Shown one piece after another: positions 31,876 through 44,500 of a stretch of 64,000 nucleotides of DNA; position 1 is the stretch's first letter, and each line of letters starts with the position of its first letter. The notes below the pieces were generated by a model. The model saw only the letters and a program-made list of their open reading frames with translations, made no database searches and had not been told where the DNA came from. This DNA is from Triticum aestivum (Eukaryota; Streptophyta; Magnoliopsida; Poales; Poaceae). Made by a program: the position numbers and the translations under genes. Location of the stretch: positions 269,520,982 through 269,584,981 of the forward strand of contig NC_057796.1 in NCBI RefSeq assembly GCF_018294505.1. The letters run 5' to 3'.

Positions 31876-34355
31876 TGTCACATCCCTAGCTTTACCTTGT
31901 ACTAAGCTAGCACTATCTGTTGCAGCATGTCTAACTTTAGCTGAAAGTTGAAACGGGGACTGATAAACCCTACCAGCAAATGAAATACAACTAGGGTCAA
32001 ATTAAATCTTTTCCATCTACCCAAAATGGCCTTCAGGAAAGTTCATCAATTTTCGAATGGGTGAAAACTTCTCCCAAAAATGATGCACACATTTCTCGGG
32101 CATTTCTGGATTTTGGAGTTAATTCATAAGTATTTGAATTTGGACAATTAAATTCTATAAATATTTTTAAATGTGCAAATAATCTTGAAAGCATTTGAGG
32201 GCTGAGGGAAATAATTTCCCAAGTGCCCACAAATATTTTGAGCATTTTACAAGGTGGTTTGGCATTTTTGCTAAATCAAAAATAAAGGCAGAAATAGAAA
32301 AACAGAAAACTAAATAGAAATGAGAAGGGAGAGAAAGTTACCTGGACCTACGTACTGTGCAGCCCACCCGGCCTGGCGCTGTGCTAGCCCAGCCCACCTC
32401 CACCTCCCCTGTCATCTTCCTCCCTAGGCCAGTAGGCAGAGCGCGTGCTCGCCGCGTGCGCACACGCGCCCGAGGCACCTCCTGCCTGGCTGCCTGCGTC
32501 CCCGACGCCCTGGACGCCTCCATGCGTCGCCACGCAGCCCCCGACCTCTCTCCCACTCTCCCCGTGCCTCTTCCCGCTCCTCTGCTCTCCCCCTCGCGGC
32601 CGCCCAAACGAGCTGGAGTGCGCCGACGAACACCATCGCGGCCACCAGCATCCCCGCGCCCATCCAGCTAGCCCAAAAGCTCCGCCTCGGATCCGTGAAG
32701 CTCTACGCCGACGCATGCGACGCCGGGTTCCCCGAAGCCACGCCATCACCGCCGTCTTCATCGCCACGGCCGGCGATCGCCGCTGCTCGATTCGCAACAA
32801 CGAGGACGTCCCCAAGCTCGCTGACCACCTCATTGTATTCTCTGTGAGCTCCTGCGCCCCCTTTCCTTTCTCTCCGTCGACGGATATGGCTGCTAGATTC
32901 GATCCCCGCCGTGCCCGAGCTCGCCATCGCCCTGCCGTGTTGCTGCCATGGCCACAGCTGCCGCCGTACCTTTTTGAGCCTGCCGTTGTGCTCACCGTGC
33001 TCCCAGGAGCCAAACGCACGCACCATCTCCTCCCCTAGCGCACCACAACCCCAAACCCGCAACCCACCGTGCTCCGGCCGCCGCCATTTTGGTCGCCGCC
33101 GCTGACTCCGTCCACCCCCGCTCGAACCACGACCACCGTTCGATGCGCCTCTCTGCACTGAGCACGTAGGGCCCAGCCCCGCTCGCTCCCGCCGCCGGAA
33201 ACGGCCGGACGGGCAACGCCGCTGCATCCTGGTTACGCCGGCGATTAGCCACCGGTGATAGCCACTGTTAGGGGTTAATCACCCTGCTAACTAAGCCCCT
33301 AAGCCACTGAGAGCCGGGCCCCACCGATTTATTTAAACCCCTAACAAAATTAGTTAGACTTAAGTTAATCCCGGTGGACCCACGCGTCAAAGTTGACTGT
33401 GCTGACGTGGCTATTGACCGGGCCCACCTGTCCATGACCTAACAAGCCCAGGGTCACTGACCAATGGGTCCCGCAGGTCAGGTTTGACTTGGCCGACCCA
33501 GTTGACCCGCTGACATCACCCTGGCGCAATGCTGAGGCAATAAGTCATTTTCTGGATTAAAAATAATCCAGGAAATTCCAGGAAAAGGTATAAACTTCTA
33601 AAATTCATAGAAAATAATCTATAACTCAGATTGAAATAATTTATATATGAAAAATGATCAGAAAAAATCCAATCTATCCATCTGTACTGGTTTCATGCAT
33701 GTTTAAACAACTTAACCTTGCTGTTTAGATCAAAACATGATAATGCACTATTTGATTTCATAATTTGAGTTTGAATTTGAACCTTTGGTTCAAATCAACT
33801 CAAACCCTTTTGTTGCTAGCTGCATTATCTCAAATCGCAGCATATTGCCATGTCATGATCATGCATCATATTGTGCATTGCATTGATTGTGTCCTTTCTC
33901 TCTATGCCGGTGGTTGTTCCCCCTCGGTAGACGTATGTTCCGACGATGAGTTCGATGACACCGATGAAGAGCTATACTATCTTCATAAGTGCTAGGCAAG
34001 AAAAACCCCCTTGTTCATTCCGATACAATCCCACTCTCTCGCTCCTGCTCTCTTTTACTGCATTAGGACAACAACGGATCAACTGTTACATGCTGCGGTA
34101 GTTGAACCCCTTTCCTCTGCATGACCTTTCATTGCCACAGTAAATAGATGAAACCCACTAGCATGAGTAGGTGTTGTTTGAGCCCTGATGTGCCTACTCA
34201 TTCATGCTTGTTTGTCATGCCTGCTATTGCTTAGAGTTGTGTCAGGTCTGATTCATCGGGGATGAATTGGGAAGTTGTGAACATGTCCTACTGTTGAGAG
34301 CTAAGTGTGTGAACACGATTTGGTAAAGGTAGCGGTGAGAGGCCATGTAGGAGTA

Positions 34356-35878
34356 TGATGCGTCCATTTTGCATCATGCTTTTATATCGATATTTATTTC
34401 ATTATGGGCTGTTATTACAAGTTTCATCACAATACTTATGCCTATTCTCTCTTATTTTACAAGGTTTACATTAAGAGGGAGAATGCCGGCAGCTGGAATT
34501 CTGGGCTAGAAAAGGAGCAAATATTAGAGACCTATTCTGCACAACTCCAAAAGTCCTGAAACTTTACGGAAGTCATTTTTGGAATTTATAAAAAATACTG
34601 AGCGAAGAAAATACCAGAGGGGGCCCACACCCTGGCCACGAGGGTGGGGGGCGCGCCCTACCCCGCTGGGCGCGCCCCCTGCCTCGTGGGCCCTCTGGCA
34701 GGCCTCCGGTGCCCATCTTCTGCTATATGAAGTCTTTTACCCTGGAAAAAATCATAAGCAAGCTTTCGGGAAGAAACCCTGCCGCCACGAGGCGGAACCT
34801 TGGCGGAACCAATCTAGGGCTCTAGCAGAGCTGTTCTGCCCTGGAAACTTCCCTCCGGGAGGGGGAAATCATCGCCATCGTCATCACCAACGATCCTCTT
34901 GTCGGGAGGGGGTCAATCTCCATCAACATCTTCACCAGCACCATCTCCTCTCAAACCATAGTTCATCTCTTGCATCCAATCTTTGTCCCAAAGCCTCAGA
35001 TTGGTACCTGTGGGTTGCTAGTAGTGTTGATTACTCCTTGTAGTTAATGCTAGTTGGTTTATTTCGTGGAAGATCATATGTTCAGATCCATTATGCATAT
35101 TAATACCCCTCTGATTATGAACATGAATATGATTTGTGAGTAGTTGCGTTTGTTCCTGAGGACATGGGAGAAGTCTTGCTATTAGTAGTCATGTGAACTT
35201 GGTATTCGTTCGATATTTTGATCCGATGTATGTTATCTTTCCTCTAGTGGTGTTATGTGAACGTCGACTACATGACACTTCACCATTGTTTGGGCCTAGA
35301 GGAAGGCATTGGGAAGTGATAAGTAGATGATGGGTTGCTAGAGTGACAGAAGCTTAAACCCTAGTTTATGAGTTGCTTTGTAAGGGGCTGATTTGGATCC
35401 ATATGTTTCATGCTATGGTTAGGTTTACCTTAATACTTCTTTTGTAGTTGCGGATGCTTTCAATAGGGGTTAATCATAAGTGGGATGCTTGTCCAAGAAA
35501 GGACAGCACCCAAGCACTGGTCCACCCACATACCAAATTATCAAAGTAACGAACGCGAATCATATGAGCGTGATGAAAACTAGCTTGACGATAATTCCCA
35601 TGTGTCCTCGGGAGCGCTTTTCTCTATATAAGAGTTTGTCCAAGCTTGTCCTTTGCTACAAAAAGGATTGGGCCATCTTGCTGCACCTTATTTACTTTCA
35701 TTACTTGTTACCCGTTACAAATTATCTTATCACAAAACTATCTGTTACCAATAATTTCAGTGCTTGCAGAGAATACCTTGCTGAAAACCACTTATCATTT
35801 CCTTCTGCTCCTCGTTGGGTTCGACACTCTTACTTATCAAAAAGGCTACGATAGATCCCCTACACTTGTGGGTCATCA
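34356..35878 (+). repeat. 5' LTR of element D
   Basis: TGATGCGTCC (usual start TGATACG, one change) to GGGTCATCA. A GC-rich palindromic block (34636-34689) lies about 35 nt before the TATA-like CTATATGA (34723-34730). Confidence 0.95.
34636..34689 (+). promoter_or_regulatory. GC-rich hairpin upstream of the LTR TATA box (element D)
   Basis: CCACGAG pairs with CTCGTGG and GGGGCGCGCCC pairs with GGGCGCGCCCC, separated by a short loop. The same hairpin occurs in the 3' LTR (43258-43311) and once inside the element (40836-40889). Confidence 0.65.
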
Positions 35879-35889
35879 AGACTCTTTTC

Positions 35890-35907
35890 TGGCGCCGTTG
35901 CCGGGGA
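35890..35907 (+). other. primer-binding site of element D (tRNA-Asp type)
   Basis: TGGCGCCGTTGCCGGGGA is 11 nt from the LTR end, as in element B. Confidence 0.92.
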
Positions 35908-35984
35908 GTGAAGCGCCTTTGGTAGGTGGAATTTGGTAAGGAAAAATTTATATAGTGTGCTGAAATTTGCTGTCACTTGTTACT

Positions 35985-38900
35985 ATGGAAAGTAATCCTT
36001 TGAGGGGCTTGTTCGGGGTATCTTCACCCCGACCAGTAGAGCAAAGAGTTGCTCGTCAACCTTCTGAACCTACTGAAAATGTTTACTTTGAAATTCCTTC
36101 GGGTATGATAGAGAAACTGCTAGCTAATCCTTTTGCAGGAGATGGAACATTGCATCCCAATTTACACTTAATCTATGTGGATGAAGTTTGTGGATTATTT
36201 AAGCTTGCAGGTCTGCCCGATGATGTTATCAAGAAGAAGGTCTTCCCTTTATCTTTGAAGGGAGAGGCATTGACATGGTATAGGCTATGTGATGATATGG
36301 GATCATGGAACTACAAACGATTGAAATTGGAATTTCATCAGAAGTTTTATCCTATGCATCTTGTTCATCATGATCGTAATTATATATATAATTTTTGGCC
36401 TCGCGAAGGAGAAAGCATCGGTCAAGCTTCGGGGAGGCTTAAGTCAATGTTATATTCATGCCCCAATCATGAGCTCTCAAGAGAAATGATTATTCAAAAA
36501 ATTTATGCTCGGCTTTCTCTCAATAATCGCTCCATGCTCGATACTTCTTGTACTGGCTCTTTTATGATGAAGACTATTGAATTCAAATGGGATTTATTGG
36601 AAAGAATTAAACGAAACTCTAAAGATTGGGATCTCGACGAAGTTAAGGAGTCAGGTATAACACCTAAGTTTGATTGTGTTAAATCTTTTATGGATACCGA
36701 TGTTTTCCGTGAATTTAGCACTAAATATGGACTTGACTCTGAGATAATAGCTTCTTTCTGTGAATCATTTGCTACTCATGTTGATCTCCCTAAGGAGAAG
36801 TGGTTTAAATATAATCCTCCCATTGATGTAAAAGTAGTTGCACCTATTAAAGTTGAAGAAAAGACTATCACTTATAATGATCCTATTGTTCCTACTGCTT
36901 ATGTTGAGAAACCACCTTTCCCTGTTAGAATAAAGGATCATGCTAAAGCTTCAACTGTAGTCAACAAAAGTAATATTAGGGCACACAAAACTCCTAAGCA
37001 AGTTAAGGTTGAACCTAATATTGCTATGAGTAAAGATCTCTTGGCTGATAATGTCGATGGGCATGTTATTTACTTCTATGAAGAGACTGCTAGAATTGCT
37101 AAACCTGGTGCTAAAGATAAACATAGACCTGTGGTAGGCATGCCTATTATTTCTGTTAAAATGGGAGATCATTGTTATCATGGCTTATGTGATATGGGCG
37201 CTAGTGCTAGTGCAATACCTCATTATTTATACAAAGAAATTATGCATGATATTGCACCTGCTGAGATAGAAGATATCGATGTTACCATTAAGCTTGCCAA
37301 TAGAGATACTATTTCACCGATTGGGATTGTTAGAGATGTTGAAGTCTTGTGTGGGAAGGTTAAATATCCTGCTGATTTTCTTGTTCTTGGTTCCCCACAA
37401 GATAGCTTTTCTCCCATTATATTTGGTAGACCCTTCTTGAACACTCTTAATGCTAGGATAGACTGCAAAAAGGATGTCGTTACTATTGGTTTGGGTGATA
37501 TGTCTCATGAGTTTAATTTTGCTAAATTTAGTAGACAACCCCGTGATGAGGAAGTGCCTAGTAAAGATGAAATTATTGGTCTTGCTTCTATTGTCGTGCC
37601 TCCTAGTGATCCTTTAGAACAATATTTGCTAGACCATGAGAATGACACGTTTATGAATGAAAGAAGGGAAATAGATGAAGTATTCTTTAAACAGGGACCT
37701 ATTCTGAAACACAAATTACCTGTTGAAATCCTAGGGGATCCTCCTCCACACAAGGGTGATCCAGTGTTTGAGCTTAAACCATTACCTGATACTCTTAAAT
37801 ATGCTTATCTTGATGAAAAGAAGATATATCCTGTTATTATTAGTGCTAACCTTTCAGAGAAGGAGGAAGAGAAATTATTGAAAACTCTGAAGAAGCACCG
37901 TGCTGCTATTGGATATACTCTTGATGATCTTAAGGGCATTAGTCCCACTCTATGTCGACACAAAATAAGTTTGGAGAAAGACGCCAAACCAGTTATTGAT
38001 CACCAACGATGGCTAAATCCTAAGATGAAAGAAGTGGTAAGAAAGGAAATATTAAAGCTCCTTGAGGTAGGTATAATTTATCCCGTTGCTGATAGTCAGT
38101 GGGTAAGTCCTGTCCATTGTGTCCCTAAGAAGGGAGGTATTACTGTCGTTCCTAATGATAAAGATGAATTGATTCCGCAAAGAATTATTACAGGTTATAG
38201 TATGGTAATTCATTTCCACAAATTAAATAAAGCTACTAAAAAAGATCATTACCCTTTGCCTTTTATTGGTCAAATGCTAGAAAGATTACCCAAACATAAA
38301 CATTTTTGCTTTCTAGATGGTTACTCTGGTTTCTCTCAAATACCTGTGTCAGCCGAGGATCAAGAAAAGACAACTTTTACCCTCCCTTTCGGTACTTTTG
38401 CTTATAGACGTATGCCCTTTGGTTTATGTAATGCACCTGCTACCTTTCAAAGATGCATGATGGCTATATTCTCTGATTTCTGTGAAAAGATTTGTGAGGT
38501 TTTCATGGATGATTTCTCCGTTTATGGATCCTCTTTTGATGATTGCTTGAGCAACCTTGATCGAGTTTTGCAGAGATGTGAAGAAACTAATCTTGTCTTG
38601 AATTGGGAGAAATGCCACTTTATGGTTAATGAAGGCATTGTCTTGGGGCATAAAATTTCGGAAAGAGGCATTGAAGTTGATAAAGCTAAAGTTGATGCTA
38701 TTGAAAAGATGTCGCGTCCCAAGGACATTAAAGGTATAAGAAGCTTCCTTGGTCATGCCAGTTTTTATAGGAGGTTCATTAATGACTTCTCAAAAATTTC
38801 TCGGCCTCTGACTAACCTCTTACAAAAAGATATTCCTTTTGTCTTTGATGATGATTGTGTAGAGGCATTTGAAATACTTAAGAAAGCTTTGGTCTCTGCA

Positions 38901-40718
38901 CCTATTGTTCAGCCACCTGATTGGAATTTACCCTTTGAAATCATGCGTGATGCTAGTGATTGTGCTGTAAGTGCTGTTCTAGGACAAAGAGTTGATAAGA
39001 AATTAAATGTTATTCAATATGCTAGTAAAACTCTAGACAATGCCCAGAGAAATTATGCTACTACTGAAAAATAATTTTTAGCAGTTGTTTTCGCTTGTGA
39101 TAAGTTCAGACCTTATATTGTTGATTCTAAAGTAACCATTCACGCTGATCATGCTGCTATTAAATACCTTATGGAAAAGAAAGATGCTAAACCTAGACTT
39201 ATTAGATGGGTTCTCTTGCTACAAGAATTTGATTTACATATTATTGATAGAAAGGGAGCTGAGAACCCCGTTGCAAACAGCTTGTCTAGGTTAGAGAATG
39301 TTCTTGATGACCCACTACCTATTGATGATAGCTTTCCTGATGAACAATTAGCTATCATAAATGTTTCTCGTACTGCTCCATGGTATGCTGATTATGCTAA
39401 TTACATAGTTGCTAAATTTATACCACCTAGTTTCACATACCAGCAAAAGAAAAAGTTTTTCTATGATTTGGGACATTACTTTTGGGATGACCCACATCTT
39501 TATAAAGAAGGAGTAGATGGTGTTATTAGACGTTGTGTACCTGAGCATGAACAGGAACAAATCCTACGTAAGTGTCACTCCGAGGCTTATGGAGGGCACC
39601 ACGCTGGAGATAGAACTACACAGAAGGTATTGCAATCCGGTTTTTATTGGCCTACTCTCTTCAAGGATGCCCGTAAGTTTGTCTTGTCTTGTGATGAATG
39701 TCAAAGAATTGGTAATATTAGTAGACGTCAAGAAATGCCTATGAATTATTCACTTGTCATTGAACCATTTGATGTTTGGAGCTTTGATTACATGGGACTG
39801 TTTCCTTCCTCTAATGGGTATACACATATTTTAGTTGCTGTTGATTACGTTACTAAGTGGGTAGAAGCTATTCCAACTAGTAGTGCTGATCATAACACCT
39901 CTATTAAGATGCTTAAAGAAGTTATTTTTCTGAGGTTTGGAGTCCCTAGATATTTAATGACTGATGGTGGTTCCCATTTTATTCATGGTGCTTTTTGTAA
40001 AATGCTTGCTAAGTATGATTTTAATCATAGAATTGCATCTTCGTATCATCTGCAGTCTAGTGGTCAAGTAGAATTGAGTAATAGAGAGCTCAAATTAATT
40101 TTGCAAAAGACTGTTAATAGATCTAGAAAGAATTGGTCCAAGAAACTTGATGATGCATTATGGGCTTACAGAACTGCATATAAAAATCCTATGGGTATGT
40201 CTCCGTATAAAATGGTTTATGGAAAAGCATGTCACTTACCTCTCGAACTAGAACATAAGGCATATTGGGCTATTAAAGAGCTCAATTATGATTTCAAACT
40301 TGCCGGTGAAAAGAGGCTATTTGACATTAGCTCGCTTGATGAATGGAGAACCCAAGCCTATGAGAATGCCAAACTGTTCAAGGAAAAAGTTAAAAGATGG
40401 CATGACAAAAGGATACAAAAGCGTGAGTTCAATGTAGGTGATTATGTGTTGCTATACAACTCTCGTTTAAGATTTTTTGCAGGAAAACTTCTCTCTAAAT
40501 GGGAAGGCCCTTACGTTATCAGGGAGGTCTATCGTTCCGGTGCTATAAAAATCAACAACTTCGAAGGCACAAATCCGAAGGTGGTGAACGGTCAAAGAAT
40601 TAAACATTACATCTCAGGTAATCCTATAAATGTTGAAACTAATGTTATTGAAACCGTAACCCTGGAGGAATACATAAGAGACACTTTCCAGCACGCTTCC
40701 GACTCCGAAAAGGAATAG
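35985..40718 (+). pseudogene. gag-protease-RT-RNase H-integrase polyprotein of element D, one nonsense codon
   Basis: ATG at 35985 (MESNPLRGLFG) opens 1577 codons to the stop at 40716, interrupted only by TAA at codon 1030 (39072-39074). Order: gag (about 1-225; GEALTWYRLCDDMGSW), aspartic protease (CDMGAS, Asp403; IIFGRPFL), RT (FLDGYSGFSQIPV; FMDD at 840-843), Ty3-type RNase H (DASD, Asp989; TTEK then stop), integrase with an HH-CC zinc region (HHAGDRT, CDECQR), D1268, D1327 and E1363 (spacing D,D35E), and a C-terminal KWEGPYVI module. The enzyme would copy and integrate element RNA. The nonsense codon removes the Glu normally following TTEK, a catalytic RNase H position. Residue 1098 is Asn (VANSLSR) where Asp is usual. 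An open frame can be drawn from 35967 but lacks ATG there. Confidence 0.92.
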
Positions 40719-40835
40719 GTATGTGGTACGGTAAGTAAACCAACTCCAAAACAGTTCTAATGGTAATTTTTCTCCGTTTTGGAATATTTAAGAAAATAGG
40801 AAAATAAGAAGTAGTCCGGGAAGGACATGAGGCTT

Positions 40836-40889
40836 CCACGAGGGTGGAGGGCGCGCCCTACCCCCCTGGGCGCGCCCCCTGCCTCGTGG
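40836..40889 (+). promoter_or_regulatory. internal copy of the LTR GC hairpin, upstream of the small ORF
   Basis: It has the same CCACGAG...GGGCGCGCCC...GGGCGCGCCC...CTCGTGG arrangement as in the LTRs. It is followed by a TATA box (TTATATAAT, 40955-40963) and then the ATG of the 120-codon ORF at 41053. The arrangement looks like a second promoter inside the element. Confidence 0.55.
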
Positions 40890-40954
40890 GCACCTCGTGT
40901 GCTCTCCAGACTCCGTTTTCTTGCACGATACTTCTTTTGGTCGGTAAAAATTCA

Positions 40955-40963
40955 TTATATAAT
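40955..40963 (+). promoter_or_regulatory. TATA box upstream of the small ORF of element D
   Basis: TTATATAAT lies 90 nt before ATG 41053 and 66 nt after the internal GC hairpin. If used, it would give a short transcript carrying only the small ORF. Confidence 0.45.
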
Positions 40964-41052
40964 CTCCCGAAGGTTTTGACTCTCGTATCACACAAATATC
41001 CTCTGTTCTTGTTTCGAGCTGTTTTCTGTCAGAATAGTGAAGGCCAGGCATC

Positions 41053-41415
41053 ATGTCGTCCCCCTCCTCCAACAATCAGGGCAACGATGCTTGGTTAATG
41101 AAGATAGATCTGAAGAGAGAAGAACCTGGAAAGATCAACAAGGATGATGGGATCAAGAAGGCCATGGAGGATCAGGCTCCGGCAGCAGAAGAAGAAGACA
41201 TCCTTCCACCTCTCTTTACCCCAACTGAGATTGAAGCTTTCAAGATGATTGAGTTAGCTCGTATACAAAACAAGTATCTCACACGTGAAAATATTTTGTT
41301 GAAGGAGCATATCGTCGCACTTAAGGGCATTATCCGTAAGCTGGAAGATCTGCTACGCTCGATGTGCGACTATCCATCATTGTCACCATCTCCTTCACCG
41401 GCAAAAGAGATATAA
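41053..41415 (+). CDS. small coiled-coil-like ORF downstream of pol in element D
   Basis: The 120-residue frame (MSSPSSNNQGNDAWLMKID at the start) is intact. It has an acidic middle (AAEEEDILPPLF), a probable helix with heptad-like leucines (ARIQNKYLTREN, LKEHIVALKGIIRKLEDLL) and a Ser/Pro tail ending SPSPAKEI. No signal peptide or membrane segment is visible, so it does not look like the env-like protein some Athila elements carry at this place. Function is unknown. Its own hairpin and TATA box lie upstream. It could be a helper RNA- or protein-binding factor, or a chance frame. Confidence 0.5.
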   Translation: MSSPSSNNQGNDAWLMKIDLKREEPGKINKDDGIKKAMEDQAPAAEEEDILPPLFTPTEIEAFKMIELARIQNKYLTRENILLKEHIVALKGIIRKLEDLLRSMCDYPSLSPSPSPAKEI

Positions 41416-42977
41416 TCACATGGGTATGGGCACTCCCCTTGGCAACTGCCAAGCTTGGGGGAGGTGCCCCGGTATCGTATCACCATCACACTCCTATCTT
41501 TACCGTTTTACTTAGTTCGATCCTTTTAGTAATATCTTGATCTAGTAGAAATAAAGTTTTAGTATGATCTAGTTTCGAGTTTTGCTTTATGATCCCTTCT
41601 ATGTAATCGAGTCCGTGAGCTATATATAATAAATATTAGTGTTGAGTCATGGGCTTGATTATCTTGCTACGATCTTGAGTGAATAAAAGAAAGAGAAAGA
41701 ATAAAAAGAATCAAAGAGATCATATTGATCTTATCGAGAGTAATGACTTCACATATAAAGAGTATGATGAATAAAAGTTGTTGAGAGTTGACAAACATAG
41801 TTTTTGGTCATCATTGCAATTAATAGGAAGTAATAAAGAAAGAGAGGCTTTCACATATAAATACACTATCTTGGACATCTTTTATGATTGTGAGCACTCA
41901 TTAAAATATGACATGCTAAAGAGTTGATGTTGGACAAGACAACGTAATGGGTTATGTTTTCTTATATCCGAAATAAAGTATATTGTCATGGATCATCCAA
42001 CATGTTGAGCTTGCCTTTCCCCCTCATGCTAGCCAATTCTTTGCACTAAGTAGAGATACTACTTGTGCTTCCGAATACCCTTAAACCCAGTTTTGCCATG
42101 AGTGTCCATCTTACCTACCTATGGATTGAGTAAGATCCTTCAAGTAAGTTGTCATCGGTGCAAGCAATAAAAAATTGCTCTCTAAATATGTATGACTTAT
42201 TAGTGTGGAGAAAATAAGCTTTATACGATCTTGTGATGTGGAAGAAATAAAAGCGATAGACTGCATAATAAAGGTCCATATCACAAGTGGCAATATAAAG
42301 TGACGTTCTTTTGCATTAAGATTTTGTGCATCCAACCATGAAAGCGCATGACAACCTCTCCTTCCCTCTGCGAAGGGCCTATCTTTTCCTTTTGCCTTAT
42401 TCCTTATGCAAGAGTCATGGTGATCTTCACCTTTCCTTTTTACATTTTATCCTTTGGCAAGCACATGGTGTTGGAAAGATCCTGATATATATATCCAATT
42501 GGATGTAAGTTAACATGAATTATTATTGTTGACATTACCCTTGAGGTAAAAGGTTGGGAGGCAACACTATAAGCCCCTATCTTTCTCTGTGTCCGATTAA
42601 AACTCCGTAACCACAAGTATTGCGTGAGTGTTAGAATTGTGAAAGACTAAATGATAGTTGAATATGTGGACTTGCTGAAAAGCTCTTATATTGACTCTTT
42701 CCGATGTTATGATAAATTGCAATTGCTTCAATGACTAAGATTATAGTTTGTTGGTTCTCAATGAAGTTTCTGATTCATACTTTGCATTGTGAATAGATTA
42801 TTACTTGAGCATAAGAAATCATATGACAATATCCATATATGTTGTTCTTATAAGAATGATCATGATGCCTTCATGTCCGTATTTTATTTTATCGACACCT
42901 CTATCTCTAAACATGTGGACATATTTATCGTTATTGGCTTCCGCTTGAGGACAAGCGAGGTCTAAGCTTGGGGGAGT
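41416..42977 (+). other. 3' non-coding region of element D
   Basis: AT-rich sequence without coding character. It opens with a PPT-like copy AAGCTTGGGGGAG (41451-41463) and ends with the true PPT, identical over 13 bases (42964-42976). Confidence 0.7.
42964..42976 (+). other. polypurine tract of element D
   Basis: AAGCTTGGGGGAG lies one base before the 3' LTR start at 42978. Confidence 0.75.
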
Positions 42978-44500
42978 TGATACGTCCATTTTGCATCATG
43001 CTTTTATATCGATATTTATTGCATTATGGGCTGTTATTACAAGTTTTATCACAATACTTATGCCTATTCTCTCTTATTTTACAAGGTTTACATTAAGAGG
43101 GAGAATGCCAGCAGCTGGAATTCTGGGCTGGAAAAGGAGCAAATATTAGAGACCTATTATGCACAACTCCAAAAGTCCTGAAACTTCACGGAAGTCATTT
43201 TTGGAATTTATAAAAAATACTGAGCGAAGAAAATACCAGAGGGGGCCCACACCCTGGCCACGAGGGTGGGAGGCGCGCCCTACCCCGCTGGGCGCGCCCC
43301 CTGCCTCGTGGGCCCTCTCGCAGGCCTCCGGTGCCCATCTTCTGCTATATGAAGTCTTTTACCCTGGAAAAAATCATAAGCAAGCTTTCGGGAACAAACT
43401 CCGCCGCCACGAGGCGGAACCTTGGCGGAACCAATCTAGGGCTCTGGCAGAGCTGTTCTGCCGGGGAAACTTCCCTTCGGGAGGGGGAAATCATCGCCAT
43501 CGTCATCACCAACGATCCTCTCGTCGGGAGGGGGTCAATCTCCATCAACATCTTCACCAGCACCATCTCCTCTCAAACCCTAGTTCATCTCTTGTATCCA
43601 ATCTTTGTCCAAAAGCCTCAGATTGGTACCTGTGGGTTGCTAGTAGTGTTGATTACTCCTTGTAGTTGATGCTAGTTGGCTTATTTGGTGGAAGATCATA
43701 TGTTCAGATCCATTATGCATATTAATACCCCTCTGATTATGAACATGAATATGATTTGTGAGTAGTTGCGTTTGTTCCTGAGGACATGGGAGAAGTCTTG
43801 CTATTAGTAGTCATGTGAATTTGGTATTCGTTTGATATTTTGATGAGATGTATGTTATCTTTCCTCTAGTGGTGTTATGTGAACGTCGACTACATGACAC
43901 TTCACCATTGTTTGGGCCTAGAGGAAGGCATTGGGAAGTAATAAGTAGATGATGGGTTGCTAGAGTGACAGAAGCTTAAACCCTAGTTTATGAGTTGCTT
44001 TGTAAGGGGCTGATTTGGATCCATATGTTTCATGCTATGGTTAGGTTTACCTTAATACTTCTTTTGTAGTTGCGGATGCTTGCAATAGGGGTTAATCATA
44101 AGTGGGATGCTTGTCCAAGAAAGGACAGCACCCAAGCACCGGTCCACCCACATACCAAATTATCAAAGTAACGAACGCGAATCATATGAGCATGATGAAA
44201 ACTAGCTTGACGATAATTCCCATGTGTCCTCGGGAGCGCTTTTCTCTATATACGAGTTTGTCCAGGCTTGTCCTTTGCTACAAAAAGGATTGGGCCATCT
44301 TGCTGCACCTTATTTACTTTCATTACTTGTTACCCGTTACAAATTATCTTATCACAAAACTATCCGTTACCGATAATTTTAGTGCTTGCAGAGAATACCT
44401 TGCTGAAAACCGCTTATCATTTCCTTCTGCTCCTCGTTGGGTTCGACACTCTTACTTATCGAAAAGGCTACAATAGATCCCCTACACTTTTGGGTCATCA
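42978..44500 (+). repeat. 3' LTR of element D
   Basis: TGATACGTCC to GGGTCATCA, 1523 bp, followed by target duplication GAGTA. The hairpin is at 43258-43311. Open frames 43159-43669 and 44102-44567 have counterparts in the 5' LTR and are not genes. Confidence 0.95.

Larger units (their letters stand above)
34356..44500 (+). mobile_element. element D: near-intact autonomous Athila-type Gypsy retrotransposon
   Basis: Two LTRs of exactly 1523 bp (34356-35878 and 42978-44500) and a perfect target duplication GAGTA (34351-34355 and 44501-44505). The PBS is at 35890-35907, one gag-pol frame at 35985-40718, a small downstream ORF at 41053-41415 and a PPT at 42964-42976. I count roughly 40 differences between the LTRs by eye (about 2.6%). 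At the grass rate often used for LTRs (1.3e-8 per site per year) that is near one million years. It is the youngest layer of the A-B-C-D nest. Confidence 0.95.

Noticed and set aside
32357..33250. Several overlapping GC-rich frames on both strands in element C
   Set aside because: All frames are open because of high GC content, with Arg/Pro/Ala-rich low-complexity translations and no motif. The location is the promoter half of a solo LTR.
36503..38756. Minus-strand frames of 60-110 codons opposite the element D polyprotein
   Set aside because: Mirror-frame shadows of a conserved gag-pol frame, without a promoter or motif.
41053..41415. An env-like gene of element D
   Set aside because: The 120-codon frame has no signal peptide or transmembrane segment and is far too short; kept only as a small ORF of unknown role.
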